15,125 nt of DNA from Nitrospiria bacterium (GTDB lineage: Bacteria > Nitrospirota > Nitrospiria > Nitrospirales > UBA8639): NCBI GenBank assembly GCA_030430725.1, contig JAUIKP010000028.1, positions 1-15,125 of the forward strand. Direction: 5' to 3'. The notes beneath the pieces are model-generated. The model worked only from the letters and a program-made list of their open reading frames with translations. It had not been told where the DNA came from and searched no databases. Positions 15,041 through 15,125 of this stretch are shown in pieces; position 1 is the first letter of the stretch; every line of letters begins with the position of its first letter. A program made the position numbers and the translations under genes.

Positions 15041-15125
15041 CAAAACACCTTTTCCATACGACCTGTGGGTGGTTCGCCAGGCGTGGAGAGTACAGTTGCC
15101 CCACGCTACCATGAGTCGCGCCAAC

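Noticed and set aside
1..15125. CRISPR arrays, rRNA, tRNA genes and intact insertion sequences
   Set aside because: No regularly spaced repeats, rRNA-like segments, cloverleaf patterns or transposase-like proteins were noticed on either strand by reading.

Overview
The window looks like a chromosomal segment of a Gram-negative, Nitrospira-like bacterium. This rests on roughly 50% G+C, a lipoprotein and other envelope proteins, and the general look of the proteins; no marker gene proves it. No tRNA, rRNA, CRISPR array, integrase or intact insertion sequence was seen.

Left part (1-5974). A 1-Cys peroxiredoxin is cut by the left edge. It runs toward a leftward gene string: ettA (ABC-F translation factor), a two-helix membrane protein, a lipoprotein overlapping it by 8 nt, and a small CxxC protein. 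A strong hairpin lies where the two directions meet. To the right of ettA, and divergent from it, is a zinc-ribbon Nudix hydrolase. Next come ogt (alkyl-DNA repair, leftward) and a divergent XRE-type regulator whose promoter predicts a leaderless mRNA.

Middle (5975-11668). An orphan response regulator is followed by an AT-rich gap holding a possible 36-codon gene. Then come three leftward genes. In transcription order they are a 246-aa protein with DUF6499-like and DUF2285-like ends, an 860-aa P-loop ATPase of the DUF2791 (BREX BrxD-like) type, and, beyond a hairpin, a polytopic MATE/ANK-like membrane protein. The 860-aa protein is the most unusual item here. It appears to be a tandem duplication of the ATPase module in which the N-terminal copy has lost both Walker motifs and the C-terminal copy keeps them. 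No other BREX component is present, so the regulator-like protein plus ATPase pair is a candidate stand-alone system.

Right part (11669-15125). A long stretch without a confident gene (11669-12604) contains an AT-rich block, a nested inverted repeat and a C9 run. It is followed by an RsuA-family pseudouridine synthase that is split by a -1 frameshift exactly at an in-phase A7 run. Converging on it is glnS (glutaminyl-tRNA synthetase). ettA, the pseudouridine synthase and glnS all serve translation and form the ordinary housekeeping background; the 6.7-12.4 kb part looks accessory.
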